From Methylophaga nitratireducenticrescens (GTDB lineage Bacteria > Pseudomonadota > Gammaproteobacteria > Nitrosococcales > Methylophagaceae): DNA of 64,000 nt. The notes beneath the pieces are model-generated. The model saw only the letters and a program-made list of their open reading frames with translations, was not told the origin of the DNA and made no database searches. The stretch spans positions 1,364,001-1,428,000 of the forward strand of contig NC_017857.3 of assembly GCF_000260985.4 (NCBI RefSeq). Direction: 5' to 3'. A program made the position numbers and the translations under genes. Of this stretch, positions 52,096-62,442 are shown in pieces (position 1 is the stretch's first letter; every line of letters starts with the position of its first letter).

Positions 52096-53001
52096 ATGAA
52101 GAAACCAAAAATAGTATACGTCTTGGTAAGTGACCCAACAGATCATTTCACTGAAATGGCGATACTTTCTGTTTATTGTGCAAGGCAATATTCACCCTTG
52201 TGTAACATAGAAATTGTTATGGACAGGCAGACTTATGAAGGACTTAGCGGTTATAGATCTTCAATTATTAACATGGTGGATTATTACAAAGTTGTTGATA
52301 TTAATGCTGATAATAACGCTTTTAAAAGCCGTTACATAAAAACAAAACTTAGAGAGTTAGTAAAGGATGATTTTTTATATGTAGATATTGACGCTGTGCC
52401 TGTGAGTGAACTTAGTGATATTTTCAAAAAGCAAGCCGATATAGCAATGGCGTATGATTATAACGTCAGCCCTAAAAAATTTATTCTGCATGATTTTGAG
52501 CGAATTTCGTATGATAAAAATAACTGGCCCTTACCAGCTGAGTTCTTTAACAGTGGCGTGATGCTAACCAAGGATAACTCTAGTGTTAGAAAACTTTTCT
52601 CGTCATGGCACGAGCTATGGCATGAAAATCAAAAACTGGGTTTACATAAAGACCAGCCGCCCCTACATGAAGCAATTCGGAAAAATTCGATAAAGCTTGA
52701 GGTTTTGGAGCCCGAATGGAATATGATGATAGGCTTACAAACAGGTGTAGGAGCTAAAAATCCGAAGGTATATCATTACAGTACTGTGCGTTTTGAAACC
52801 CGTAATGATACATACTTCCATGAGATTGTAAGGAATATGAAAATAAACGAGGAAATAGATCTCTCACTTCTTAGAAAGATAATTTCCGATAAATATCCAT
52901 GGACAAATTCAGAGTCAATTCGACTTAATTTTGCTGCAGGTAAATATTACAAAATGCTTTCGATTTTGTTAAAGAAAGTGAAGACGGTTATCTTGAGGTA
53001 G
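52096..53001 (+). CDS. Glycosyltransferase-like protein (GT-A fold, possible)
   Basis: A 301-residue soluble protein beginning KIVYVLVSDPTDHFTEMAILSVY, with a DxD-type motif FLYVDIDAVPVSEL and the block FNSGVMLTKDN, a pattern shared by GT8-like and related nucleotide-sugar transferases. It is therefore probably a sugar transferase acting on the exopolysaccharide. AT-rich composition and position among glycosyltransferases suggest a horizontally variable part of the locus. It converges on the GT2 gene at 53114. Confidence 0.65.
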   Translation: MKKPKIVYVLVSDPTDHFTEMAILSVYCARQYSPLCNIEIVMDRQTYEGLSGYRSSIINMVDYYKVVDINADNNAFKSRYIKTKLRELVKDDFLYVDIDAVPVSELSDIFKKQADIAMAYDYNVSPKKFILHDFERISYDKNNWPLPAEFFNSGVMLTKDNSSVRKLFSSWHELWHENQKLGLHKDQPPLHEAIRKNSIKLEVLEPEWNMMIGLQTGVGAKNPKVYHYSTVRFETRNDTYFHEIVRNMKINEEIDLSLLRKIISDKYPWTNSESIRLNFAAGKYYKMLSILLKKVKTVILR

Positions 53002-53113
53002 CATAAATTATCCCCTTAAAGAACGCATATAATAAGCAAGACAGTTATAGGTGATGGTATGCTAGTTGGCTAATTTAGAGGAACGCGGGCTGACTTTGAT
53101 TCTCTCAACTCAG

Positions 53114-54016
53114 TCAGTTTGAAGTGGAAAGCAAATATAAAACTTTTAAAACCTCTAGACTCCATGGTTTAAATTTTAACGCCATGAGAGCATGTTTCCT
53201 ACCTGTTTGGTTCTGATTACTCTTATATGCCCACCAAGCCCACTTTAGATGGATATCAAACTTACTTGCTTGGGCTGTTCTTACATTCAATTCGTTAATA
53301 TCAAATTTACTACCTCTTCTTTGGCAGGCAGCAGCAACTGCATTAATGGTACTATTAATTTGACTGCTACGTTGTTTATAGCCAATGCTTTCAACATGCT
53401 GTCTATATTTGAGAAGGATTTTACTCAGATTAGCCAACTTCCCTACCTCAGCTAACTTTAGCCATAAATCAATATCTTCTGCATTTGGGCAATTCATATC
53501 ATACCCTCTGACTCCTTCTAAAGCCTTTTTACGCATTATTACGCTTGGATGAATAATCGCACCACCAGCTCCATGAATATGTTGGTGATCGATTTCCTCG
53601 TGTTTTGATTTTGTTGTAAACCCAGAGATAACATCACCGTCAGCATCTATAAGCTCAACTAAGGTGCCTAGTGCAACTATTTCAGGGTTTTGAGCCATAT
53701 AGTCAATTTGTAATTTGAATCTATCCTTATGACAAATATCATCTTGATCCATCCTAGCAATGAGCTCTGTGGTGGACTTACTGATGCCCTCGTTTAATGA
53801 GCAAATCAGACCTTTGTTTTCTCTTTCAATAAGTCTAATTCGTGGATCAGCTTTTTGATATTCACTAAGAATTCGACTTGAACCATCAGTCGAACCATCA
53901 TTAATAATAATAAATTCAAAGTCACCATAACTTTGATTCAGGACTGACTCAACCGATTCCCGAAGATATTTTTCACCATTGTAAACTGGCATCACTACCG
54001 ATAGTTTTTTTTGCAT
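53114..54016 (-). CDS. Family 2 glycosyltransferase
   Basis: A 300-residue GT2 enzyme with the N-terminal fold signature LSVVMPVYNGEKYLRESVESVLNQ, FEFIIINDGSTDGS, and the DxD-like motif ARMDQDDI. No membrane helices, so it is a cytoplasmic or peripheral enzyme adding one sugar to the lipid-linked repeat unit. It is on the minus strand directly after the flippase gene (two-base gap), forming a two-gene unit opposite to the rest of the locus. Confidence 0.88.
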   Translation of the reverse strand: MQKKLSVVMPVYNGEKYLRESVESVLNQSYGDFEFIIINDGSTDGSSRILSEYQKADPRIRLIERENKGLICSLNEGISKSTTELIARMDQDDICHKDRFKLQIDYMAQNPEIVALGTLVELIDADGDVISGFTTKSKHEEIDHQHIHGAGGAIIHPSVIMRKKALEGVRGYDMNCPNAEDIDLWLKLAEVGKLANLSKILLKYRQHVESIGYKQRSSQINSTINAVAAACQRRGSKFDINELNVRTAQASKFDIHLKWAWWAYKSNQNQTGRKHALMALKFKPWSLEVLKVLYLLSTSN

Positions 54017-54018
54017 GC

Positions 54019-55386
54019 TTATGTGCTTAAACCTGTAATGTCAAGGATGGTTTTAGTGAGAAAAAAGCTTATAAAAAATAGTGGAACCATTATGAACTCT
54101 TTACGTAGAATCAAAAGGTTTGATTTTTTTAAATAATAAAAGGTGGTTGGTATATCCACAACTTGATTCAGAGCAATGACCAAGATGGCACCATATAGTC
54201 CGAAATGATGATAAGCTAAAGGTACGAAGGTGAATAAAAATAGCACAGAAACAAATATCATTACGGAATAGCTTTTGGAATTGCCCCTAGCCATTAAAAA
54301 CATACCAGCCATACTAAAACCAACAAAAACAAGTGATAAGGACAATAGCTCCAACATCCAGCCTGCTTCAATATATCTATTATCGTATAATAACGATACG
54401 ACATCGCTACCTGCGGCCATTAAAAATCCAGCAACTGATAATGTGATCGCATCAACTCTGAGTCTGACTTTGTAATAGATTCTTTTCGCATGTTCAGGAT
54501 CACTTCGAGTGACTTCACTAATCGCCGGGTAAAATACGGTCACAATGAGTTTTTTGAAAAGCTCTCTGCAGGCTCCAGCAAGTAAGAAGGCTATGCTGTA
54601 AACCCCCAGCTTTTCAGGCGTCAGATAACCTGCCAGTAGAATTCTATCTCCGTTCCCGAGTAAGAAGCCTAATATGGAACCTATGAATATCCATTTACCA
54701 AAGTTAAATATTTCATGCCAGGAATCACGATCAAACATAAATTTAGTTTTAACACCGGTAATCAATTTATGTGAGAGAATCAGTTTGACCAAAGCGCTTG
54801 CTATGGCGGCAATTACTAATACCCATACTTCACGCCAAAATATAGCGATACTAATCATCAGGATGATACCGATAGTTTGGCTGAGCAATTCAATAAGCGT
54901 GACCTTACCCATTTGAAGGTTTCTGTTCATCAACTGCAAGTTGATAGAGTTAAACCCGCTTATTATTGCCGTTGAAGCAGTAACTGCGATTAAAAAGGGT
55001 AACTCTGGGGAAGCATAGGTTGAATCAGGTGAAATGGCTCCTGAGCTAACCATTAGGCTAAGACTAATCGCAACAATCAACAGAACGATGAATATCAGAA
55101 AACCACGCACAACCTGTACAGACCATGCGGTGCTCAGAAAAAGAGGTGAATCTCCACGTTTGCTCTGAATAATATTTGCCCGGAGTCCTACGTCTGACAG
55201 CATTGATACACCTGTTAAAAAAACAAATACAATGGACATGAGACCGAACATTTCAGGCACTAGGAGCCGTGTCATGATCAAATTTGAAGCTAGTCTGATA
55301 AACTGATTACCGAGTTGACCTGCGAGAACCCAAACAGATGAACGAATAGCGCGATTTTTTATGCCTTTAGATGATGTGTCTGTCAT
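54019..55386 (-). CDS. Polysaccharide flippase (Wzx/MviN-like, MOP superfamily)
   Basis: A 455-residue membrane protein with about 12-14 helices and the lipopolysaccharide biosynthesis flippase signature near the N-terminus (RSSVWVLAGQLGNQFIRLASNLIMTRLL, PEMFGLMSIVFVF). It moves lipid-linked repeat units across the inner membrane for a Wzy-type polymerase. It is divergent from the GT4 gene at 55430, with only 43 bases for both promoters. Confidence 0.9.
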   Translation of the reverse strand: MTDTSSKGIKNRAIRSSVWVLAGQLGNQFIRLASNLIMTRLLVPEMFGLMSIVFVFLTGVSMLSDVGLRANIIQSKRGDSPLFLSTAWSVQVVRGFLIFIVLLIVAISLSLMVSSGAISPDSTYASPELPFLIAVTASTAIISGFNSINLQLMNRNLQMGKVTLIELLSQTIGIILMISIAIFWREVWVLVIAAIASALVKLILSHKLITGVKTKFMFDRDSWHEIFNFGKWIFIGSILGFLLGNGDRILLAGYLTPEKLGVYSIAFLLAGACRELFKKLIVTVFYPAISEVTRSDPEHAKRIYYKVRLRVDAITLSVAGFLMAAGSDVVSLLYDNRYIEAGWMLELLSLSLVFVGFSMAGMFLMARGNSKSYSVMIFVSVLFLFTFVPLAYHHFGLYGAILVIALNQVVDIPTTFYYLKKSNLLILRKEFIMVPLFFISFFLTKTILDITGLST

Positions 55387-55429
55387 ATTGATTTCAAGCG
55401 ATACAGCCTAACTTAAATGTAAATTTAGA

Positions 55430-56584
55430 ATGGATGAAAAATTGACTTTTCGATTATTAGCGTGTGATGCAAGGCATATTACACCTTATGGAATCGGCTA
55501 TGCTTCTGATTCAATTGCTATTGCAATGAATAACCCAAAGACTAAATGCAGTATCTTGTCTTATTTTAACGATATGGGCTATGACAACACCCTTAGAATA
55601 CCTCTTTTTACTAACCACTTAGTATATACATTTTCGCGGAAACTGCTGTCAGAAAATCGACTACATAATCTGTTAACGTGTAAATTGATGGCCAATCTCA
55701 AAAATAATGAAGCTGTCCATTTTTGGACTGGATGTCCCCATAAGCTATATGTTAAAGCAAAGAAAAAAAATAAATTGATTCTTCATGAAGCGATAAACAC
55801 ACACCAAACCAGCGCCCGTCAAATCCTTGAAAGTGAATATCAATCTTTGGGACTTGGTGCATTCGAAGGTATCTCTGAATCTGCTATCGTTGTTGAAAAT
55901 CAGAAATTATCGATATCAGATTACATTTTCTGTCCAAGCCCAAATGTCACCAGATCCATGCTTGAGAATGGTGTTGATCCTCAAAAGTTAATTCAAACAT
56001 CTTATGGTCTAGGTGAGCATCAGCGTCATTATCCAGAAAAAAATAATTTGCAAACTGATGGGCTTAATGGGCTTTTTGTCGGGAGCGGTATTGTAAGAAA
56101 AGGTATCCATCTTTTACTTCAATATTGGAGAGATGCTGATTTGAGCGGTAATCTGGTCATCATCGGCAGCATTGACCCGGCAATTGAGCATATTGTTAAA
56201 CCTTATCGCGATGATCCACGGTTTGAGTTTATCAATTTCACAACTGATATAGACCAATATTTCAAAAAAGCAGATGTATTTATGTTACCGAGTCTTGAGG
56301 AGGGTAGCCCTCTGGTGACCTACCTCGCAATTGGTGCTGGGTTACCTTGCATCGTCTCACCTATGGGGGGGGATGGCGTGATAAGGCATGGGATTGAAGG
56401 TTATATTATAGAACCACATGATAAAGAAGGCTGGGTTTCAACACTTTTATCACTTGCTCAACAGCCTTCAAAACGGCGGGAATTATCAATGGCAGCTTAT
56501 GAACGATCGGAGTATTTCTTGTGGCATAATGTTGGAATGCGTCGAGCAGATGCATTAATGACAAGGATAGGTGAGAAACAATGA
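55430..56584 (+). CDS. Family 4 glycosyltransferase
   Basis: A 384-residue GT-B enzyme. The C-terminal donor-binding half has GLFVGSGIVRKGIHLLLQYW and the GT4 signature DVFMLPSLEEGSPLVTYLAIGAGLPCIVS with the EX7E arrangement. It transfers a sugar in repeat-unit assembly. Its stop overlaps the start of the epimerase/reductase gene. Confidence 0.87.
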   Translation: MDEKLTFRLLACDARHITPYGIGYASDSIAIAMNNPKTKCSILSYFNDMGYDNTLRIPLFTNHLVYTFSRKLLSENRLHNLLTCKLMANLKNNEAVHFWTGCPHKLYVKAKKKNKLILHEAINTHQTSARQILESEYQSLGLGAFEGISESAIVVENQKLSISDYIFCPSPNVTRSMLENGVDPQKLIQTSYGLGEHQRHYPEKNNLQTDGLNGLFVGSGIVRKGIHLLLQYWRDADLSGNLVIIGSIDPAIEHIVKPYRDDPRFEFINFTTDIDQYFKKADVFMLPSLEEGSPLVTYLAIGAGLPCIVSPMGGDGVIRHGIEGYIIEPHDKEGWVSTLLSLAQQPSKRRELSMAAYERSEYFLWHNVGMRRADALMTRIGEKQ

Positions 56585-57492
56585 AAGTGCTTGTGCTAGG
56601 GGGTAGTGGTTTTATTGGCAGTGCACTTGTTGGTGGCTTACTGAATCAAGGGCATCAGGTTAGAGTTTTCGATCGAAATATCGAAGCTGTCAGACAACAA
56701 TTTCCAGATATTAATGACGTTGTCCAGGCGGATTTTGTAGATGTTATGAGCCTTACAGAGGCTATGAGCGGTGTTGATATAGTTTTTCATCTAATTAGTA
56801 CATCAGTACCTGCAACATCTAATAAAAATCCGGTTCATGACATTGAGAGTAATCTGGTCAACACGGTAAAGCTTCTAGAATTAATGCGTAACGCTGACGT
56901 CAAGCGTATTGTTTACCTTTCCTCTGGTGGTACTGTTTATGGCACACCTAAAAGTTTGCCAATTACCGAAAATCATTCTACTAATCCGACATGTAGTTAT
57001 GGCATCGTAAAGCTTGCCATCGAAAAGTATCTTCTAATGTATGCTGAACTTTATCAGCTTGATGCTACTATTCTAAGACCTTCAAACCCATATGGACCTG
57101 GGCAAACACACAAAGGTGTGCAGGGTTTTATTGGAACCTGCATTGACAAAATCAATGACGGGCAACCCATCACAGTATGGGGTGATGGAAGTGTTGTCAG
57201 AGATTACGTATACATAGACGACGTTGTTTCGGCATGTCTTGCTACCATGAAAGGCCAGCAAAGAGGTCCTCTCAATATTTCCAGCGGTGTCGGTTATTCA
57301 CTTAATCAAATCATCAATATGATTGAAAAGTACAAAGGCGAAGAGGTTGAAGTTGTTTATCAATCAAAACGAAGCTTTGATATACCGGAAGTGATTCTGG
57401 ATAACCAGTTAGCTAAAAAATCACTCGGCTGGGTTCCACAAACACCGATTGAGCGGGGCTTGAACCTTACACTTCAGCACGGTTTGAAATAA
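56581..57492 (+). CDS. NAD-dependent sugar-nucleotide epimerase/dehydratase
   Basis: A 303-residue extended short-chain dehydrogenase with GGSGFIGSALVGG for NAD binding, the catalytic motif (YLSSGGTVYG) and a Y-x3-K equivalent (SYGIVKLAIEKY). It resembles UDP-glucose/UDP-galacturonate 4-epimerases (GalE-like), but the product cannot be told by eye. It overlaps the GT4 gene by four bases. Confidence 0.86.
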   Translation: MKVLVLGGSGFIGSALVGGLLNQGHQVRVFDRNIEAVRQQFPDINDVVQADFVDVMSLTEAMSGVDIVFHLISTSVPATSNKNPVHDIESNLVNTVKLLELMRNADVKRIVYLSSGGTVYGTPKSLPITENHSTNPTCSYGIVKLAIEKYLLMYAELYQLDATILRPSNPYGPGQTHKGVQGFIGTCIDKINDGQPITVWGDGSVVRDYVYIDDVVSACLATMKGQQRGPLNISSGVGYSLNQIINMIEKYKGEEVEVVYQSKRSFDIPEVILDNQLAKKSLGWVPQTPIERGLNLTLQHGLK

Positions 57493-57513
57493 TAGCAAAA
57501 AAAGAATTCTATT

Positions 57514-58887
57514 TTGCCAAATGTAATTGCTTATAGCTCACTGCTTACCTGGCCACTGGTCATGTTTTTTTTACTCAAACGTTTCGGTACGGCGAAGGGT
57601 ATTCTACTGTCTCTTTTGATTGCGTATTTGCTGCTGCCAGCCGGGTTTGAAGTTGATTTTCCTGTAATTCCGCCACTCAATAAATATACCCTTACCTCAT
57701 TGGTTTTGTTGATATATCTGATAATTACAAACCAACCTACAGGTTACAAGGAGCTAAAAGGCTGGCACAAATTTGTCTTAATGGCCTTGATTGTGTCGCC
57801 TTTTCTGACCAGCATTACGAATCAGGAACGCTATCTCTTTATACAGGGCTTGAGTCTTTATGATGGACTATCGCAGTCTGGAATCGAGTTCTTGAATTTT
57901 TTCCCGTTTTTATTGGGGGTGGCATATTTTAATACTTATGATAGACAAGTTTTGTTGCTCAGACTCGTGGCAATTGCAGCGGTCTTATATTCGATACCAG
58001 TTTTGTATGAAATCAGAATGAGTCCACAGTTACATTCAACCATCTATGGATATTTTCCACACTCTTTTTTACAACAGTATCGAGACGGTGGTTTTAGAGC
58101 GGTTGTATTCCTTGGGCATGGATTGGTCGTAGCAACGTTTTTAGCCGCAGGTTTTGCCTGTCTCTTTGCTTTACATAAGGCACAAATACGGGCTTGGCGC
58201 TTTGATAATAGACTTCTTTTATTAGTCTTATTCGTAACAATTGTACTTCAGAAAAGTTATGGGGCAATTGCGTATGCGTTAATTGCAATAACAATAATTA
58301 GTTTATTTTCTCCACGGAAAATACATCTGGCTTCTGTTAGCATCGCTACCATCTTTTTGACTTATCCGATTACTTCCAGTATTGGGATTTTCCCACATCA
58401 GGAAATTGTAAATACAGCCGAGTCATTGAGTCCGGAACGTGCTCAATCTCTGAATTTCAGGTTCGAACACGAAAATACGCTATTACAACACGCATTGAAA
58501 AAGCCTGAATTTGGATGGGGCTCCTGGGGCCGTAACCGTGTTTATGATCCAGAAACTGGTGCAGACTTGAGTGTAACTGATGGAAATTGGATTATTACAC
58601 TTGGTACGGGGGGGTGGTTAAGGTTTATTACATTATTTTATTTCGTAGTGATGTCTATATACCTTGCATACAGAACACAAAAATATCTACGTGGAAGTGA
58701 GGATGAGAAAAATAAACAATATCTAATGTCAGTCCACAGTCTTGTTGTTGCATTGATATTACTGGATCAAATGCCTAATTCATCTCTTCACCCATTATAT
58801 TGGCTGGTTATAGGTGCGTTATTTGGAAGGTATAAAAAGATTCTTAGAGAATGGCAAGTTAATAAAGTTAACGCTAGTTTAAAGTAG
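57514..58887 (+). CDS. O-antigen polymerase/ligase-like membrane protein (Wzy-type)
   Basis: A 457-residue protein with about 11 predicted membrane helices and a large hydrophilic loop near residues 300-355 (ERAQSLNFRFEHENTLLQHAL, WGSWGRNRVYDPETG), the layout of Wzy polymerases and WaaL ligases. With a flippase, length determinant and export protein nearby, a polymerase role is the better guess. The start is TTG at 57514 with a weak site. Confidence 0.72.
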   Translation: MPNVIAYSSLLTWPLVMFFLLKRFGTAKGILLSLLIAYLLLPAGFEVDFPVIPPLNKYTLTSLVLLIYLIITNQPTGYKELKGWHKFVLMALIVSPFLTSITNQERYLFIQGLSLYDGLSQSGIEFLNFFPFLLGVAYFNTYDRQVLLLRLVAIAAVLYSIPVLYEIRMSPQLHSTIYGYFPHSFLQQYRDGGFRAVVFLGHGLVVATFLAAGFACLFALHKAQIRAWRFDNRLLLLVLFVTIVLQKSYGAIAYALIAITIISLFSPRKIHLASVSIATIFLTYPITSSIGIFPHQEIVNTAESLSPERAQSLNFRFEHENTLLQHALKKPEFGWGSWGRNRVYDPETGADLSVTDGNWIITLGTGGWLRFITLFYFVVMSIYLAYRTQKYLRGSEDEKNKQYLMSVHSLVVALILLDQMPNSSLHPLYWLVIGALFGRYKKILREWQVNKVNASLK

Positions 58888-59002
58888 TCTTAGTGCTTTT
58901 CGATTAGATGTTTAAGAGTGTTCTGATGGTTTACCAACCACGTAAATGTTTTCGACTTTTTATTCATAATGTTTAAAACCTCTACAACTGGAACCTGTAT
59001 AA

Positions 59003-60079
59003 ATGAGAAAAATACTGTTGAAAACTGAAAGACTAATTTCAAGAATTAAATTAATAAAGTCTGAGCTTTTTTTCCCTTTCAAGTTGGCCAAAGAAACTCC
59101 AGAAAAAAAGAATGTAATCTTTATCCTTCCAGTCCAGAAGCACCCTGCTGGTGGAAGTATTGTTGCTCATCACCATTCGGATACAATAAATAAAATAAAT
59201 CTCAACGGTATTGAATCACAAGTACTTTATCCTCTTAATCCGCTCCACAATATCGAGCAATTCGTTCATAACTCACAGTTCAGAAGAAATTGCAGACTTA
59301 ACGCGAGAAGTGATTTTGTTATGATTCCCGAGATAATGGTTGCACGATATGCTTCCAAACTGAAGAAACTTGGTATTAAGTATGGAATTCATGTTCAAAA
59401 TGGCTATTCGATCGGTGTTGAAGTAATGGCCAAAATCGTTAGTTTTGATGAATTAAAAAATGCATATGGAAGAGCAGAAATCGTCATTGGAAACTCAAAC
59501 GATACAATTGACAACATCAATATTATATTCCCAGAAATTTCCGAAAAAATAATCCGATCTTACTTTGTTATAAACAAAGCAAAATACCAACCCATTGAGA
59601 ACAAAAAAAATATCATTACTTATATGCCCAGAAAGCTGGGTAAACATAGTGCTCTTGTGCTGCTTTTCCTGGGCGATAAATTACCAGCTAACTGGTCAAT
59701 TAAAGCTATTGATGGTGTAACGGAACAAGAAGTCTACGATATTTTTTATGAATCGAAGATTTTCCTGTCCTTTAGTGAGTTTGAAGGCTTGGCGATGCCT
59801 CCGGCTATGGCAGCAATGTCAGGCAATAGAGTGATTGGTTACACGGGGGAAGCCAATAAAGAATATTTTCATTTACCTTGTTTTGAAGAAGTTCATTGCG
59901 GCGACATTAAAGACTTCGTCAGAAAGATTCTCGCTGCAGTTGAGCGTTTTGACAGAGGTGAAGAAACTCTTGATTTAGCATCGATAGACTATCTTAAAGA
60001 TCTTTTTTCAGAACAGCGGCAGCAGAATTTTATTCGTGAACTGGTCGAAAAGGTAGATGAAAAGTTGCCATTGTCATGA
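59003..60079 (+). CDS. Glycosyltransferase (GT4-like, GT-B fold)
   Basis: A 358-residue protein whose C-terminal half carries a GT4-type donor site: FYESKIFLSFSEFEGLAMPPAMAAMSGNRVIGYTGEA. The N-terminal half includes PAGGSIVAHHHSD, reminiscent of acceptor domains. No membrane segments. It overlaps the following GT2 gene by four bases and is part of a tightly packed block that runs to 63.4 kb. Confidence 0.72.
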   Translation: MRKILLKTERLISRIKLIKSELFFPFKLAKETPEKKNVIFILPVQKHPAGGSIVAHHHSDTINKINLNGIESQVLYPLNPLHNIEQFVHNSQFRRNCRLNARSDFVMIPEIMVARYASKLKKLGIKYGIHVQNGYSIGVEVMAKIVSFDELKNAYGRAEIVIGNSNDTIDNINIIFPEISEKIIRSYFVINKAKYQPIENKKNIITYMPRKLGKHSALVLLFLGDKLPANWSIKAIDGVTEQEVYDIFYESKIFLSFSEFEGLAMPPAMAAMSGNRVIGYTGEANKEYFHLPCFEEVHCGDIKDFVRKILAAVERFDRGEETLDLASIDYLKDLFSEQRQQNFIRELVEKVDEKLPLS

Positions 60080-61056
60080 GTCCAGAAATAGATTTGTTGA
60101 TTGTCATCATCAACTATAAAACTCCAGAAATGACCTGTGATTGTCTGGCTTCGCTTTCGCCAGAAATAGCTAATCTAAACATCCATGTTGTTGTTGTTGA
60201 CAATGATTCAAAAGATGACTCTGTAAAACAAATCCAATCATGGATGGATAAGAACAATGCTGAACAGGTACACCTGATTCCTTCGGAGTTCAATGGAGGT
60301 TTTGCTTTTGGCAACAATCTCGGTCTCTCTTTTATAAATGCACGCTATTATCTTTTACTGAACAGCGATACAGTTGTTCGCAAGGGCGCTATTGAAACTT
60401 TACTTGAAACGATTAAGACCAACGAATCAGCAGGTATTGTAAGTCCAAGGCTGGAATGGTTGGATGGCAAACCTCAACAAAGCTGCTTTAACATGCATAC
60501 CCCTGTAAGTGAATTCTTATCTGCGGCCAAAACAGGTTTTTTTAGCAAACTGTTTAAAAAGTATGTGGTTGCCAAGCCTTTGGAACATACATCCAGTTAT
60601 TCAGACTGGACCAGTTTTGCCTGTGTGATGATCCGACAAGAAGTCTTTAAACAGATTGGCCTGATGGATGAGGGCTTTTTTATGTACTTTGAAGATGCAG
60701 AATTTTGTCATCGCGCCAGGAAGGCTGGCTGGAAAATACTTAATAATCCCGAAGCACATGTTGTACACCTCCGTGGCGGCAGCTCTCCAGTAAAAAAACA
60801 GACGCAACTCAGAAAACGCTTACCGCTTTACTATTATGAATCCAGAAGCCGATATTTTTATCAGATTTACGGACGTTCCGGGCTGTTTATGGCCAATATT
60901 CTTTGGTGTTTCGGCGCGACGATTACCCGATTGAGAAGTCTGATTTCATCGAATTACACCCCAGATATCTCTGAGAAACAATGGCAGGATATCTGGACAA
61001 ACTTTTTTAATCCACTTAAAAAGTATACGCATCCAGATGACTACAAGAAAACCTGA
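60076..61056 (+). CDS. Family 2 glycosyltransferase (rhamnosyltransferase-like)
   Basis: A 326-residue GT2 enzyme starting LLIVIINYKTPEMTCDCLASL, with VVVDNDSKDDSV, the DxD-type LLLNSDTVV and the acceptor motif GFFMYFEDAEFCHRARKAGWKI. This is the WcaA/RfbF-like subgroup often transferring rhamnose or related sugars. Starts within the previous stop and ends 20 bases inside the sulfotransferase gene. Confidence 0.88.
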   Translation: MSPEIDLLIVIINYKTPEMTCDCLASLSPEIANLNIHVVVVDNDSKDDSVKQIQSWMDKNNAEQVHLIPSEFNGGFAFGNNLGLSFINARYYLLLNSDTVVRKGAIETLLETIKTNESAGIVSPRLEWLDGKPQQSCFNMHTPVSEFLSAAKTGFFSKLFKKYVVAKPLEHTSSYSDWTSFACVMIRQEVFKQIGLMDEGFFMYFEDAEFCHRARKAGWKILNNPEAHVVHLRGGSSPVKKQTQLRKRLPLYYYESRSRYFYQIYGRSGLFMANILWCFGATITRLRSLISSNYTPDISEKQWQDIWTNFFNPLKKYTHPDDYKKT

Positions 61057-61915
61057 TTTCATCATTATCGGCGCAATGAAAAGTGCGACCAGTACGTTGC
61101 ACGAACAACTTGCACTTCAACCAGATTTTTTTATGTCTACGCCAAAGGAGCCATACTACTTCAGTGACGACGAAGTGTTTTCCATGGGCCGGGATTGGTA
61201 CCTGAACCTGTTCAGTAACGCAGAGCCTAATCAGCTGTGTGGCGAGTCCAGTACCCATTACACTAAGTTGCCTGACTATCCAGACACTATTACACGGATG
61301 AAATCAGAATTACCCAATATAAAACTGATATACGTTCTAAGACACCCTGTTGAGCGGCTGATTTCGCATTATATTCATCAGTGGTCACAGAATATTTTTC
61401 GCTGTGATATTAATGAAGCAATAGACCGATATGATGAGCTTGTAAATTACAGCCGGTACGCTTATCAAATTCAGCCGTATATTGACGTCTACGGACGTGA
61501 CAATATTTTGTTTGTCTTTAATGAAACTTTACGAGTCAGGCCACAAGCTGAGCTGGAAAGAGTGGCGAAGTTTTTGGGAATAGCACCTCAACGGGTAAAG
61601 TGGCATGAAAATCTTTCTGAACAAAATGTTTCAAGCCAGAGGGTGAGACGTTTTAATGGTTATAACGTATTAGTTGAATCAGCTGTAATGACGTGGTTGA
61701 GAAGGCGGCTAATTCCAAAAAGTTTCAGAACACGGGTGAGGGAATTCCTGTCGATGCGAAAAAAACCCACGATATCATCTTCAAATATCGATCAATTGAA
61801 CCGGATTTTTGATGACGATTTAGCTAAGCTAAGTAAAATTCTGGGGCAGGAGTTCAAAACCGCTACATTCAGTGAAAATGCAATCACTTACGCATCGGAG
61901 AAGGGGTCTTCATGA
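61037..61915 (+). CDS. PAPS-dependent sulfotransferase
   Basis: A 292-residue cytosolic-type sulfotransferase. The 5'-phosphosulfate loop is [16 protein letters not shown], the 3'-phosphate site [15 protein letters not shown], and CGESSTHY and EPYYFSD match heparan-type and bacterial Sulfotransfer domains. It would add sulfate from PAPS to a sugar, implying that the polysaccharide is sulfated. Overlaps on both sides (20 bases with GT2, 4 with the acetyltransferase) show it is an integral part of the operon. Confidence 0.87.
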   Translation: MTTRKPDFIIIGAMKSATSTLHEQLALQPDFFMSTPKEPYYFSDDEVFSMGRDWYLNLFSNAEPNQLCGESSTHYTKLPDYPDTITRMKSELPNIKLIYVLRHPVERLISHYIHQWSQNIFRCDINEAIDRYDELVNYSRYAYQIQPYIDVYGRDNILFVFNETLRVRPQAELERVAKFLGIAPQRVKWHENLSEQNVSSQRVRRFNGYNVLVESAVMTWLRRRLIPKSFRTRVREFLSMRKKPTISSSNIDQLNRIFDDDLAKLSKILGQEFKTATFSENAITYASEKGSS

Positions 61916-62442
61916 GCAACGATATAACAGGCATTTCTTCAGAAGTCGCAGACTGGCAAAGAGAAAAACCAACAGGTTTTTGGATGCCTAATCGTAAATT
62001 GCTTAAATCAATAAGAGACTATAACGCCCATAATCAAAGAAGAACATTGTTGTCAGCTATGCTTAAGCGTTTTGCTGTACTGAGATACCGTTTCTGGTCG
62101 GTAATTACAAGTGCGGATATTCCATTGAACAGTCAGTTGGGTGGTGGCTTGTCAATCCCGCATCCCAATGGGATAGTCATCCATCCATCAAGCCTTATCG
62201 GTGTCAACTGTCTGATTCATCAACAGGTGACAATAGGTGTGAAACGAGGCGACCCTGGAGCACCCATAATAGGTGGACATGTTGATATTGGCGCTGGGGC
62301 AAAAATTATAGGCAATATTACCATTGGGGAGCATGCTCTTATCGGTGCTAATGCCGTGGTAATCAAGGATGTACCCGCATATGCTATCGTGGCGGGCATT
62401 CCTGCAAAAGTTATCGGCTTTACACAAAAAGTTGAACCATGA
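61912..62442 (+). CDS. Serine acetyltransferase-like hexapeptide acetyltransferase
   Basis: A 176-residue left-handed beta-helix acyltransferase. The C-terminal region has hexapeptide repeats ([57 protein letters not shown]) ending [16 protein letters not shown], with the catalytic His in the IPHPNG region. It resembles CysE/NodL-type enzymes. In this setting it more likely O-acetylates a sugar of the polysaccharide than serine. Confidence 0.85.
   Translation: MSNDITGISSEVADWQREKPTGFWMPNRKLLKSIRDYNAHNQRRTLLSAMLKRFAVLRYRFWSVITSADIPLNSQLGGGLSIPHPNGIVIHPSSLIGVNCLIHQQVTIGVKRGDPGAPIIGGHVDIGAGAKIIGNITIGEHALIGANAVVIKDVPAYAIVAGIPAKVIGFTQKVEP

Noticed and set aside
51920-52138. 72-residue minus-strand ORF upstream of the gene at 52096
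   Set aside because: Overlaps the start of a supported gene, lies in AT-rich sequence and has no ribosome site.
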